NCBI GenBank assembly: GCA_021828005.1
Contig: JAKATJ010000002.1
Location: 2,859-41,160 of the forward strand
Direction: 5' to 3'
Origin: Actinomycetes bacterium
GTDB taxonomy: Bacteria; Actinomycetota; Acidimicrobiia; Acidimicrobiales; RAAP-2
DNA length: 38,302 nucleotides
Position numbers and translations under genes: made by a program. This document shows positions 27,019 through 35,253 of this stretch, piece by piece. The number at the start of each line of letters is the position of its first letter. Position 1 is the first letter of the stretch. The notes beneath the pieces are model-generated. The model saw only the letters and a list, made by a program, of their open reading frames with translations. It had not been told where the DNA came from and ran no database searches.

Positions 27019-28068
27019 TCAGGCCGGAGACCGGCTCGCGAACGGCTGGCCCCGTCTCCTCCTGTACTCGGTGGCGAGGGCGCGGAGCTTGGCGTGCGTG
27101 CCTGTGAAGACCTCCCGCCTAGGCAGCCACCGCTTCGCCATCTTCGCGACCGACGTGTAGTTCACGTCCACCACGTTCGCGAGCGGTGACTCCACCGCCT
27201 GGCTGACGAGCTGGTAGGCGTCGAGCTGGTCGAGCCCGAAATCGACGTGGAGCCAGGAGACCATGTCGGCGTGCGCGATCCGGAAGGCGTCCTCGAGCGG
27301 TCGGGCGGACCCGGTGGAGATGAGATGCGTGTCGTTCTCGATCCGAGGCCAGTGGCACGTGGTGCCCTTCACGAGGTCGAAGATGACCACGGTGTCCATC
27401 GCGCACTCGACCGCGACCCCGCACGTCTCGCCCTCGCCCTGCCGCGCGTGGCCGTCGCCGAGGGAGACCAGCGCACCGGGGACGTTCACCCCGAGGTAGC
27501 AGGTGACCCCGGCGCGCAGCTCCGGCGTGTCCATGTTCCCGCCGAAGGCGTCAGGCACGAGAGCGCTCCGGACCTCGAGGTTGGCAGGGGCGACGCCGAG
27601 GGTCCCGTGCATCGGGTCCATCGGCAGGTCGACAGCCCACGTACGGTCCCGTGCGCGGAAGCGGCAGGTGCGAGCGAGACGGTCGAGGTGCCAGACCCAG
27701 ACCAGTTCGGGAAGTGGCTCGTGGAGCATCGCGGTCGAGTGGGTCGCGGTGAGCGCGCCGAACAGCGGCACGGTGGTCGACACGGCCCAGTCCCGCGCGG
27801 GCTCGATCGAGACGAAGTGCACAGCCAGCGTGTCGCCGGGCTCCGCACCGTCCACGTGGAAGGGGCCCGTCTGGGGGTTAACGAACGGGAATTCGCAGAC
27901 GCGGCTCACGAGGTCCGATTCGCTTCGCACTCTGCCGCAGAAGGCGTCCTCGGTCCACAGCTCGATCACCGTGCCGGGCGTGACCCGACGCACCGGTGGC
28001 ACACCCCCGAACGTCCACGCGAGCTCGCGGGCGTCGGGTCGGTACTCGACCACATCGAAGTCGACCAT
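27019..28068 (-). CDS. acetamidase/formamidase family protein
   Basis: A 349-residue member of the FmdA/AmdA family, amidases that release ammonia from formamide, acetamide or related short amides. Typical stretches are PVRRVTPGTVIELWTEDAFCGRV, NPQTGPFHVDGAEPGDTLAVHF, MHGTLGVAP, GGNMDTPELRAGVTCYLGVNVPGALVSLGDGHARQGEGE and GVAVECAMDTVVIFDLVKG. The length and motifs suggest an active enzyme; the substrate is not determinable. The gene diverges from the asparaginase gene with 161 bases between, where no clear promoter is seen. Confidence 0.9.
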   Translation of the reverse strand: MVDFDVVEYRPDARELAWTFGGVPPVRRVTPGTVIELWTEDAFCGRVRSESDLVSRVCEFPFVNPQTGPFHVDGAEPGDTLAVHFVSIEPARDWAVSTTVPLFGALTATHSTAMLHEPLPELVWVWHLDRLARTCRFRARDRTWAVDLPMDPMHGTLGVAPANLEVRSALVPDAFGGNMDTPELRAGVTCYLGVNVPGALVSLGDGHARQGEGETCGVAVECAMDTVVIFDLVKGTTCHWPRIENDTHLISTGSARPLEDAFRIAHADMVSWLHVDFGLDQLDAYQLVSQAVESPLANVVDVNYTSVAKMAKRWLPRREVFTGTHAKLRALATEYRRRRGQPFASRSPA

Positions 28069-28229
28069 GCCGCACTATGGCACGGGGTGAGCGTCTGCCA
28101 GCGCAGGAAGCGGCTCCCCCTCCGCCCCGGTAGCGTAGCGACTCAACCGGAGCGGGCTCCTGTGGCGAGGCGCGCAGCGAGCGGGGCGAAGGGGCCGAGC
28201 CGCCACGAGGGCGCAAGGGTGGAGGTCGC

Positions 28230-29183
28230 GTGAACGATCCGGTCATCATCGGGAGCGAACGCAGCGAGGTCGGGCTGCCGTCGGGCATGTCCGTGCTACG
28301 GCGAGGCGGGAGCGCGCTCGATGCGGCCGAGGTGGCCATGCGCGCGTGCGAGGACAACCTGTCGGACCATTACGTGGGGACGGGGGGGCTTCCGAACGCG
28401 CGCGGCGAGGTGGAGCTCGATGCATCGGTGATGATCGGCTCCACCCGGGCCTTCGGAGCTGTTGGCGGCGTGAAGGGCTTCCCGAACCCGATCTCGATCG
28501 CGCGCGCGGTGCTCGAACGGCTCCCTCAGCACTGCCTGCTCGTCGGCGAGGGCGCGGAGCTCTTTGCCGAGGAGTGCGGCTTCACCCGAGCCGAGCTGCT
28601 CACCGCAGACGCACGTCGCCTGTACGTGGAGGCTGTCGGCACACAGAGCGAGTCGGTCGAGGGTGAAGACGTGGGAGCGACCGAGGGCGACCGGCGTTAT
28701 CGTCAGTCCGCGCGAGCCCTGATGCGTCGGCTCTCACCGCACGAAGGGCCCTGGGGCACCATCGACGTCCTCGCGCTGGACGCGTTCGGTGAGCTGTGCG
28801 TCGCGGTGTCGACGAGCGGCTACCCGTGGAAGTACCCCGGAAGGGTGGGGGACTCGGCCGTGCCGGGAGCAGGGAATTACTGTGATCTCCGGCACGGCGG
28901 CGCGGCGTGCACGGGCCGCGGGGAGATGGCGATGCGAGCGTGTGGGGCGCGGAGGGTCGTGGACCTGCTCGGGTTCGGCATGGAGCCGACGGAGGCATGC
29001 GCCGAGATGCTGCGCGACGCGCGCTCGATCCCAGACGAGTTCGCGGCCGAGCTCCGGGCGCTGGCGCTCACGCCCGACGGCCGTCACGGCGGCGCGGCGG
29101 GGAAGCTCGGGTCCGTCTACGCCTTCATGACGGCAGACCACACGGAGCCTGAGCTCCGGCCGAGAGCAGTCGTCGATCCGTGA
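28230..29183 (+). CDS. N4-(beta-N-acetylglucosaminyl)-L-asparaginase-like Ntn hydrolase
   Basis: A 317-residue protein of the type 2 asparaginase family, made as a precursor that cuts itself before a Thr nucleophile. The likely nucleophile is Thr177 in WGTIDVLALD, and the motifs STSGYPWKYPGRVGDSAVPGAGNYCD and HGGAACTGRGEMAMRACGARR follow. The first part has AEVAMRACEDNLSDHYVGTGGLPN. Members hydrolyse glycosyl-asparagine or isoaspartyl-type bonds, which cannot be told apart here. The GTG at 28230 has GGAGG nine bases upstream. It converges with the next gene, 7 bases away. Confidence 0.9.
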   Translation: MNDPVIIGSERSEVGLPSGMSVLRRGGSALDAAEVAMRACEDNLSDHYVGTGGLPNARGEVELDASVMIGSTRAFGAVGGVKGFPNPISIARAVLERLPQHCLLVGEGAELFAEECGFTRAELLTADARRLYVEAVGTQSESVEGEDVGATEGDRRYRQSARALMRRLSPHEGPWGTIDVLALDAFGELCVAVSTSGYPWKYPGRVGDSAVPGAGNYCDLRHGGAACTGRGEMAMRACGARRVVDLLGFGMEPTEACAEMLRDARSIPDEFAAELRALALTPDGRHGGAAGKLGSVYAFMTADHTEPELRPRAVVDP

Positions 29184-29190
29184 CACCCGG

Positions 29191-30738
29191 TCACCCGCCG
29201 GAAAGCGTGCCCCCGAGCCGCCGCAGGATCGTGAGCAGGCGGTGGGCGTCCTCTACGGTGGTGAGCCAGTTCATGACCCCAGCGCGAAGGTACGTGCGGC
29301 CTCGCAGCCTCGTCGTCGAGACCCAGGCCTCACCGGAGATCTCGAGGGCACGCTGGAGCCGATCCTGGTGCGCGTCCAGCTCCTCGTCGGACTTCCCGGG
29401 GACCAGGTGACGGAAGCAGACGACCGAAAGGTCTGGCTGCGCGACCGCGGCCTCGAAGTCGAAAGCCCGCCCCAGCTCGGCGGCGAGCACCGCCGCGACG
29501 TCGTTGTCGTGCTCGACGAGCCGTGCGAACCCCTCGCTCCCGACGTGCTTCCAGGACGCCCACAGCTTGAGGGCGCGGAGGCGCCGGGTGCCTTCCATCG
29601 AGTACTCGAGCCAGTTGAGCGGCTCGGCGTCGGGGGTCGCTGAGCGGTAGTACTCGGGCGACCGGTGGAAGGTCCCGTGCAGGTCCTCTCTTCGGCGAAC
29701 GACGAGAGCGCCGATGTCGTAAGCCTGGAACAGCCACTTGTGGGGGTCGACGGTGACGGAGTCGGCGAGCTCCAGACCAGGGACACGCCGTGCGTCGCGC
29801 GTGGACAGCCGGGCCGCGCCTCCGTACGCGGCGTCCACGTGGAGCCACAGGCCTTCTCGGCGGGCGAGCGCCGCGAGCCCCGGAACGTCGTCGACGGACC
29901 CGGTGTTGGTGGTGCCGCACACCGCGGCGATGCAGAACGGCACCAGCCCGGCCGCCCGGTCGTCGGCGATCCGGCGCGCGACCGGCTCTGCCTGGAGGCG
30001 GTACCGCTCGTCGCTCTCCACGACGACGAGGGAGTCGGGCGGGAACCCGAGCATGTCGAGGGCACGGCCGATGGAGAAGTGCGCCTGGTCCGAGACGTAG
30101 ACCCTCGCTGCCTCGAGGGCTCGGCCGCGCGGGGGGCCCACGGTCCCGGCGAGGTGGCAGAGGTGCCGGTCGCGCGCGACGGTCATCGCCATGATGTTGG
30201 CCATCACCCCGCCCGACGTCAGGACTCCCCAGCTGTCGGCGCCGCACCCGACGAGGTCCGCGAGCCAGCGGATCACCTCCTCTTCGACGAGCGCCCCGAC
30301 CGGACCGGAGTGGAAGACGTCGATCCCTTGGTGGAACACCTGGCAGCACAGCTCGCCCGCCACCGACATCGGCAGGGGCGGAGGGGTGAAGTAGGAGAAC
30401 GATCCGGGGTGGTAGGCGTTGTACAGGCAGGGGACCACCCGCTCGCGGATCTCATCGAGGACTGCCGACGAGGGACGAGGGGCCGTCGGCGCAGGGGCCG
30501 GTCCGAGCGAGGGGCCGAAGAACCGGGCGCGCAGCTCCTGGTAGGAGTCGGGGCCGACGGTGCGGACCAGGCCCTCGTCGTAGACGTAGTCGAGGGCGAG
30601 CGTCCAGGCGTCCCGACCGAGGCCTTCGAGCGTCTTGCGTGCACCGGCTGCACGAAGGTCGAACAGCTCGGGCTCGGGGTGCCACTCGAACCGTGCCGCG
30701 ACGGGTGCGTGGCGGGGGGGAGGCGTGGAGTCGTCCAT
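29191..30738 (-). CDS. PLP-dependent group II decarboxylase
   Basis: A 515-residue protein of the group II amino acid decarboxylase family (aromatic-L-amino-acid, glutamate and related decarboxylases). The PLP lysine is Lys334 in VDPHKWLF, the ring-stacking His is in SDQAHFS (about 220), and the pyridine-nitrogen Asp is in HVDAAYGG (about 302). The N-terminal NAYHPGSFSYFTPPPLPMSVAGE shape fits the aromatic amino acid or tyrosine-type group. The substrate is uncertain. The ATG at 30738 was chosen over a GTG six codons upstream; neither has a strong ribosome binding site. Confidence 0.9.
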   Translation of the reverse strand: MDDSTPPPRHAPVAARFEWHPEPELFDLRAAGARKTLEGLGRDAWTLALDYVYDEGLVRTVGPDSYQELRARFFGPSLGPAPAPTAPRPSSAVLDEIRERVVPCLYNAYHPGSFSYFTPPPLPMSVAGELCCQVFHQGIDVFHSGPVGALVEEEVIRWLADLVGCGADSWGVLTSGGVMANIMAMTVARDRHLCHLAGTVGPPRGRALEAARVYVSDQAHFSIGRALDMLGFPPDSLVVVESDERYRLQAEPVARRIADDRAAGLVPFCIAAVCGTTNTGSVDDVPGLAALARREGLWLHVDAAYGGAARLSTRDARRVPGLELADSVTVDPHKWLFQAYDIGALVVRRREDLHGTFHRSPEYYRSATPDAEPLNWLEYSMEGTRRLRALKLWASWKHVGSEGFARLVEHDNDVAAVLAAELGRAFDFEAAVAQPDLSVVCFRHLVPGKSDEELDAHQDRLQRALEISGEAWVSTTRLRGRTYLRAGVMNWLTTVEDAHRLLTILRRLGGTLSGG

Positions 30739-30886
30739 GGCTCGATGCTCGCGCACGCACGGTAGGTCCGACGTCGCTCACGTAGCGTTGGGCTGCGCTC
30801 GATCCAACCCCGCTGGTCGTCGGGGAGACGGTTGGGGCGACCGCGCGCCGGACGCGCGTCGCCCTGCGGTCAGGTGGAGGACGGGC

Positions 30887-31276
30887 TCATCCCACGATCG
30901 ACGCGACGTGCTTCGCGAGCTTGTCCTCGATCTCGAAGTTCCAAGCCGTCTCCGCGACGTCGACGACCAGGAACAAGTCCGAGATGAGGAGCGTTTCCAA
31001 GGCCATCACCGCAAGGTGCTCGACCCATTTGCCGATCCCGATCCGTACCGTGAAGTCTTCGGGCGTTCCGGACACGAGAACCGAAAGTGCCCGGTCGGCG
31101 TCGACCACACCACGCAGGAAGCCGCCCTTCTTCGCCTGGAGCAGGGTGCCCTGCTCGCTCGGTTCGGAGGTCTGGACGCTGAACCCATCAGCTTCGAGGT
31201 ACGAAGAGATGTTGTGCTGGAGAGCCGCGAGATCCGTGGCCTTCCCCTCGAAGTGCATGACCTTTTCGCCGATCAT
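30887..31276 (-). CDS. conserved hypothetical protein, 129 residues
   Basis: A soluble alpha/beta protein with no signal peptide. It begins MIGEKVMHFEGKATDLAALQ and has a well-defined core (SSYLEADGF, LLQAKKGGFLRG, DFTVRIGIGKWVEHLAVMALETLL). A near-perfect GGAGG precedes the ATG at 31276, so translation is likely; a longer reading to 31453 is not supported. I do not recognise a named family. It may be transcribed with the upstream PGK-like gene on the same strand, 118 bases away. The 148-base gap 30739-30886 holds nothing I can identify. Confidence 0.7.
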   Translation of the reverse strand: MIGEKVMHFEGKATDLAALQHNISSYLEADGFSVQTSEPSEQGTLLQAKKGGFLRGVVDADRALSVLVSGTPEDFTVRIGIGKWVEHLAVMALETLLISDLFLVVDVAETAWNFEIEDKLAKHVASIVG

Positions 31277-31394
31277 CTCGCCTCCTTCGCGCCGAGCCCA
31301 CACGAGCGGGACGCGCAGGATCGTACACACGGGTCCCGTCGAAGTTCTCGCCGGCGGGAGCGTTGGGCCGCGGTCGACCGTAGCGCGCAACTCC

Positions 31395-32594
31395 TCAGGA
31401 GCTAGAGGGATCTCGGTCCACGTTCGCCGCGCCGGCGGCACGTGCCGCCTCACGGATGGCGGAGATCGCGGGAAGATCGCCGTTCTTCAAGAGCTCGATG
31501 GCGCTGTCGGTGGCGGTGAGCACTTCGGACTTGCCCGGCCGGATCTGCTCACGCCAGAGGAGCGTGACGAGGGCGTCGCCCCCGAGCACCACCGATTGCT
31601 TGTCCGCCAACGCGGAGGCGAGTGCCCGGGTGCCGGCACGGAAGGGCTCGCTCTCCACCATCCCGACGCTTCCGGCCCACAACACGGAGCCAGCCCCGCG
31701 GAGCTCCTCCCCGAAGCGCAGGCAGGTGGCAGGGCCGATGTCGACGACAACGTCTCCGGTCCGCTCCCGTCTCGTGGAGACGTGCACCCGCCCGCCGCGT
31801 GACCACACGAGATCGGCAGGAAGGACGAGACGGTGGCGCACCCGCTGCGACAGGCCATGCACGCTGCGGCACTCCTGGATGAAGTCGTTGTCGCAGTCTT
31901 CCGCGGGTTCTCGTCCGAGCGCCTGGAGCATGGGCAGCGCGAGGCCCCCGCCGAGCAGGACCGCGTCGGCACGGAGCACGAGTCCCACGAGGCGGTGGAG
32001 GCGGCCGAACGTGCGCTCGCCGCCCAGCACCGCAACGAACGGCCGGGGTGGGGCGGTGAGGAGGGGCTCGAGGACCGTTAGGTCGCGTTGCAGGGTGCGG
32101 CCGATCGCGGAGGGCAGCAGCGTGGGTGGCAACGTGACGCTCGGTACTGGCAGCAGCGAGTCCTGCAGCGAGTCGTTCACGAATAGGTCGTGGTGCGCGA
32201 CGACCTGCGCGACCGCTTCCCTGTCCTCGTCTTCGGCACACCGTTTGAGGCGCAACGCGCCGCTGTCGAGCGAGGGCTCGAGCGCGAGAAGGACTGTCCG
32301 TACGTGGGACAGATGGCCGCCCGCACCGCCGTGCGCACCGCCACCGCCGTGCGCACCGCCACCGCCTTGCGCACCGCCCCCGCCCCACACGGTCACGTGC
32401 GCGCCCCGCTCGGCGAGCCACCGCACCGTCGCCGCCAATCCCTCGGCTCGGATCTGTGCGAGGGGCGAGGAGGGCGCGGAAGACAGGGGGAGGTCGAGGG
32501 TGGAGCGGACGAGCACGTTCGCACCGTGGGGGTCCGGCAGGTCCTCGAGGAGCGGTAGCCCCATCGGACGCGCGCCGCTTGGAGCTGAGCTCAT
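31395..32594 (-). CDS. degenerate phosphoglycerate kinase paralogue
   Basis: A 399-residue protein with the overall order of phosphoglycerate kinase: VLVRSTLDLPL at the start, FVNDSLQDS, LLPSAIGRTLQRDLTVLEPLL, RPFVAVLGGERTFGRL, a GGGLALPMLQALG stretch, DIGPATCLRF and VLWAGSVGM. Key PGK residues are changed: VRxDxN is VRSTLD, HLGRP is replaced by a Gly/His-rich repeat, GGAKVSDK is GGERTFGR, and WNGPMG is WAGSVG. It is unlikely to make ATP from 1,3-bisphosphoglycerate. The reading frame is intact, so it may have a new role. Its ATG overlaps the HTH gene stop (ATGA). A true pgk is expected elsewhere. Confidence 0.75.
   Translation of the reverse strand: MSSAPSGARPMGLPLLEDLPDPHGANVLVRSTLDLPLSSAPSSPLAQIRAEGLAATVRWLAERGAHVTVWGGGGAQGGGGAHGGGGAHGGAGGHLSHVRTVLLALEPSLDSGALRLKRCAEDEDREAVAQVVAHHDLFVNDSLQDSLLPVPSVTLPPTLLPSAIGRTLQRDLTVLEPLLTAPPRPFVAVLGGERTFGRLHRLVGLVLRADAVLLGGGLALPMLQALGREPAEDCDNDFIQECRSVHGLSQRVRHRLVLPADLVWSRGGRVHVSTRRERTGDVVVDIGPATCLRFGEELRGAGSVLWAGSVGMVESEPFRAGTRALASALADKQSVVLGGDALVTLLWREQIRPGKSEVLTATDSAIELLKNGDLPAISAIREAARAAGAANVDRDPSSS
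32322..32387 (-). repeat. 18-base tandem repeat encoding a Gly/His-rich loop in the PGK-like gene
   Basis: On the + strand, units starting CGCACCGCC occur at 32334, 32352 and 32370, each 18 bases long with small changes, plus a 12-base partial unit at 32322-32333. On the coding strand they encode GGGGAH-type units. They sit where active PGKs have the HLGRP loop. Confidence 0.75.
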
Positions 32595-32914
32595 GCCTCG
32601 AGTCTGGGTCCGGTACGTGCCCGGGCGCAGGGGCTTTCGGCAGCAGTAGGGCGTCCGCCGCGAACGGGGTGGCCGTACTCGTCGGAGAACCGCTCCCACG
32701 CGGATAGGCGCGCCATTCCCAGCGTTCCGCCGATGCGCGCCCAGGTGACGCCACGCGTCCTGAGCGCCGCGACGTGATGAGCGACCGCCCGGTCAACGGT
32801 CTCGTGAGCGGCATGAGCATGCACCATCTCGGCGAGCAGCTCCTCGTCGGACCAGGTTGGCGCGGTCACGCCGGCTGCGGCCCGGAGGATCAACGCAGGC
32901 TTGTCGAGCTTCAT
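32591..32914 (-). CDS. small helix-turn-helix protein
   Basis: A 107-residue protein. Residues about 45-80 (VAALRTRGVTWARIGGTLGMARLSAWERFSDEYG) match the actinobacterial helix-turn-helix pattern of G-x-S/T-W-A-x-I-G-x-x-L-G followed by AWERF, seen in small DNA-binding proteins. The basic C-terminal tail is disordered. The stop TGA overlaps the ATG of the PGK-like gene (ATGA at 32591-32594), so the pair is coupled. The ATG at 32914 has only a weak ribosome binding site. The DNA target is unknown. Confidence 0.65.
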   Translation of the reverse strand: MKLDKPALILRAAAGVTAPTWSDEELLAEMVHAHAAHETVDRAVAHHVAALRTRGVTWARIGGTLGMARLSAWERFSDEYGHPVRGGRPTAAESPCARARTGPRLEA

Positions 32915-32924
32915 GGCTCGATCA

Positions 32925-33595
32925 GGGGGGGCTGGTTCTGAGCGGGACCGGGCTGCCCTCGGATCGCCTGGGCACGACAGGGGACTTCTACATTCGCACC
33001 GTCACCGACCAGCTGTTCGGGCCGAAGACAATCCGGATCGCCGATCCTTGGGGCGCTGTCGGCATCCGCGTCGGGGGCCCGAGGGGTCCAGCGGGCCCGG
33101 CCGGTCCGTCGGGTCCGAGGCGTCCAGCGGGCGCCCAAAGCCCGAAGGGCACCTGCGGCACGTCCATTACTGAGCGGCACGGTGCCGCCGACGAACCAGG
33201 GGACCACAGGTGACTTCTATCTGTATCTGGACACCTCGACCGAGGTGCTCTACGGGCCCAAGATCGAAGGGAGCTGGTCACCCACGGGCAGGAGCCTGAT
33301 CAGGAGCGCTGGCCCGTCGATCATGCTGACAACGATCGCGGACAGATCTACGTTCGCTGCACCTGCTGCCGCGTCGAGCACAGCCACCGGCGTCGTTTCG
33401 TGCCCGCCGGGCTACGCCGTCACCGGTGGTGGATATACGAGCAATGTGGTAGCGGTGAGTGTGCAGAACGACGGGCCGGTCCTGACGGGAACAACCTGAG
33501 AGCCGACAGCGTCCGTCACCGATACGACAGCGACGCAAAAGGTGACCGCGATGGTCTACGCGGACTGTGGGAAGGGAGCAGGACACTTCGAATGA
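32925..33595 (+). pseudogene. decayed collagen-like repeat protein gene
   Basis: Two copies of a unit known from bacterial collagen-like proteins are visible: LSGTGLPSDRLGTTGDFYI...LFGPK with a Gly-Pro triplet run (GPRGPAGPAGPSGP) in one frame, then LSGTVPPTNQGTTGDFYLY...LYGPK in another frame from about 33167. An indel just before 33167 separates them. The C-terminal part (VVSCPPGYAVTGGGYTSN) runs into TGA at 33497-33499, yet the same frame continues beyond it with EPTASVTDTTATQKVTAMVYADC to 33595, suggesting a Trp codon turned to stop. No start codon fits, and the 5' end is lost into the HTH gene's upstream DNA. Confidence 0.7.
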
Positions 33596-33673
33596 TCGTC
33601 GGCAGCCGCTGACGATGCCTGGAGCTGTGGGGCCGAGAAGGCTCAGTCGAGGCGCGGGAGCCGTCGTGTTGCG

Positions 33674-33757
33674 TGGGCGAGGGGGGACTTGAACCCCCAC
33701 ATCCTTTCGGACACAGGAACCTGAATCCTGCGCGTCTGCCTATTCCGCCACTCGCCC
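33674..33757 (-). tRNA. tRNA-Leu (anticodon CAG)
   Basis: An 84-base cloverleaf on the minus strand. The acceptor stem pairs 33751-33757 with 33675-33681, and A is the discriminator base at 33674. The anticodon stem CAGGA/TCCTG encloses the loop TTCAGGT with anticodon CAG, which reads CUG. A long variable arm (TGTCC-GAAA-GGATG) and the T arm GGGGG-TTCAAGT-CCCCC confirm a class II tRNA-Leu. The CCA end is not encoded. Confidence 0.95.
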
Positions 33758-33953
33758 GAGTGCGGCAGCCAGCGTAGTCGAGCCTCGACACCCGGCTTTG
33801 GGGGCAGGTGGGCGCTCGTGCGACGCGTAGAAAACGTCACCGTGTCCTCGTCGGGCGCGCCGAGCATCCGGGTGACGTGGACCGCTTGCTGGTACCTCCG
33901 GCGTCGAGAGCCGTGCTGCCAGCCGCACCGAGCGCCCGATTGGGTGCGTGGAG

Positions 33954-33997
33954 TCGCCCAGGGTGAGCCCTCGCCCAGGGTGAGCCCTCGTCCAGGG
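33954..33997 (+). repeat. 17-base tandem repeat, about 2.6 copies
   Basis: TCGCCCAGGGTGAGCCC occurs at 33954-33970 and 33971-33987, followed by a partial copy (TCGTCCAGGG) to 33997; CTCGCCCAGG recurs at 34029-34038. The 318-base gap 33758-34075 between the tRNA and fhaA holds no gene I can support; the fhaA promoter should lie here but is not recognisable. Confidence 0.65.
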
Positions 33998-34075
33998 GGT
34001 TGCGACCGGGGCGGCCGCCGGCGATGCCCCTCGCCCAGGTAGGAGTCAGAGCGACCGGTAGGATTGCTCGAACCT

Positions 34076-34732
34076 ATGGGACTCCAGCAGTTCGAGGAGC
34101 GACTCGAGCGCCTTGTGGAGGGCACGTTGTCGAAGCCGTTGCGCAGCACTCTCCAGCCGATCGAGATCGGGCACCGGCTGACCCGCGAGATGGATCTCCA
34201 TCGCCGCGTCGGCGTCCGCGGCCTCATCGCGCCGAACTCGTTCACGGTGACCCTGTCGCCTGCCGACGTCGACCGGTTCGCCAACTTCATCGACGCGCTC
34301 TCCAGGGAGCTCGCGGACGCCGCTCGCGAGCACGCCAAGATCGAGGACTATTCCTTCGTCGGCCCTGTGGACGTCCAGGTTTACGAGGGCACCCGGCTCC
34401 GGCCCGGGCGGTTCGTAGTGACCGCCGAGGTCGTCGAAGGGCCGGAGGAGGTCCCAGCCGCGGAGCTCGTCCTCCCAGATGGGCGCCACTTCCCGCTTGG
34501 GGACGGGCCGGTGACCCTGGGCCGGCTGCCGGACTGCGACGTCGTGCTGAGCGACCCGAACGTGAGCCGGCGCCACGCCGAGTTCCGCCGAACCACGGAC
34601 GGGGTGGTGGTCACCGATCTGGGGTCTACCAACGGCACGCGGGTGAACGGCGTGCGTGTGCGCGAGCAGCAGCTGGCAAGCGGTGACGAGGTCACCGTGG
34701 GGTCGACGACGCTCGTGTTCGAGCTTTCGTGA
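34076..34732 (+). CDS. fhaA: FhaA-like protein (DUF3662 + FHA domain)
   Basis: A 218-residue protein with the N-terminal DUF3662 domain (MGLQQFEERLERLVEGTLSK, then IEIGHRLTREMDLHRRVGVRGLIAPNSFTVTLSPADVDRF) and a C-terminal FHA domain at about 148-216 (TLGRLPDCDVVLSDPNVSRRHAEF, then LGSTNGTRVNG). FHA domains bind phosphothreonine. Mycobacterial FhaA is far longer because of a middle linker, missing here. It takes part in PknB-dependent control of peptidoglycan synthesis with MurJ and CwlM. The ATG at 34076 fits the family N-terminus; a TTG at 34064 is possible. The stop overlaps fhaB as GTGA. Confidence 0.9.
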   Translation: MGLQQFEERLERLVEGTLSKPLRSTLQPIEIGHRLTREMDLHRRVGVRGLIAPNSFTVTLSPADVDRFANFIDALSRELADAAREHAKIEDYSFVGPVDVQVYEGTRLRPGRFVVTAEVVEGPEEVPAAELVLPDGRHFPLGDGPVTLGRLPDCDVVLSDPNVSRRHAEFRRTTDGVVVTDLGSTNGTRVNGVRVREQQLASGDEVTVGSTTLVFELS

Positions 34733-35253
34733 CAGTCATGGCCGCGGGGCTCAACGCCGCGGTCGCGACGTCGGGCTACTCCGGCGCCATCCGAATCGTG
34801 CAGTGGTGCGTCATCGCGCTCGTCTTCCTTTTCTTCCTGCGGGTGATCCGGGCCGTCTGGGTGGAAGTTCGCCCGGCAGGTCCACGACAGGCACGGTCGA
34901 ACGCTCGTCCCGCGGCGGAGCAGCGGACCGAGGAGAGCTCAGCGCCGAGGCGAAAGCGACGCGTCCTGCACCTCGATGTCGTCGAGCCGGCCGATCTTGC
35001 AGGGCGGCGCTTCGAGATCGACGAGGAGCTGACGATCGGAAGGTCGCCGGAGTGCGGGATCTCCACCTCCTACGACATCTACAGCTCGACGCTGCACGCA
35101 CGCCTGGTTCCCGAAAACGGGCACGTCTTCGTGGAGGATCTCGGCTCGACGAACGGCACGTTCGTGAACTCCGAGCGCGTCGTGAAGCCGACGAAGTTGG
35201 GCAAAGGGGATCTCCTGCAGGTGGGAGCGACCGTCTTCCAGGTGAGACGGTGA
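34729..35253 (+). CDS. fhaB: FhaB-like membrane FHA protein
   Basis: A 174-residue protein with one transmembrane helix at about 20-40 (IRIVQWCVIALVFLFFLRVIRAVWVEV), a linker, and an FHA domain at about 98-173 (LTIGRSPECGISTSYDIYSSTLHARL, then LGSTNGTFVNSERV). This is the layout of FhaB/FipA, the Ser/Thr-kinase substrate encoded next to fhaA and pstP in actinobacteria. The GTG start and the stop both overlap neighbouring genes (GTGA), giving a tightly coupled trio. Confidence 0.9.
   Translation: MTVMAAGLNAAVATSGYSGAIRIVQWCVIALVFLFFLRVIRAVWVEVRPAGPRQARSNARPAAEQRTEESSAPRRKRRVLHLDVVEPADLAGRRFEIDEELTIGRSPECGISTSYDIYSSTLHARLVPENGHVFVEDLGSTNGTFVNSERVVKPTKLGKGDLLQVGATVFQVRR

Noticed and set aside
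33740-34338. Minus-strand open frames between the tRNA and fhaA
   Set aside because: They run through the tRNA and antisense to fhaA, and show composition-driven Arg/Pro/Ser sequence without motifs.
34656-35249. Longer reading upstream of the PP2C gene
   Set aside because: It is a shadow of the fhaB gene. The GTGA overlap at 35250 and the PP2C alignment give the true start.
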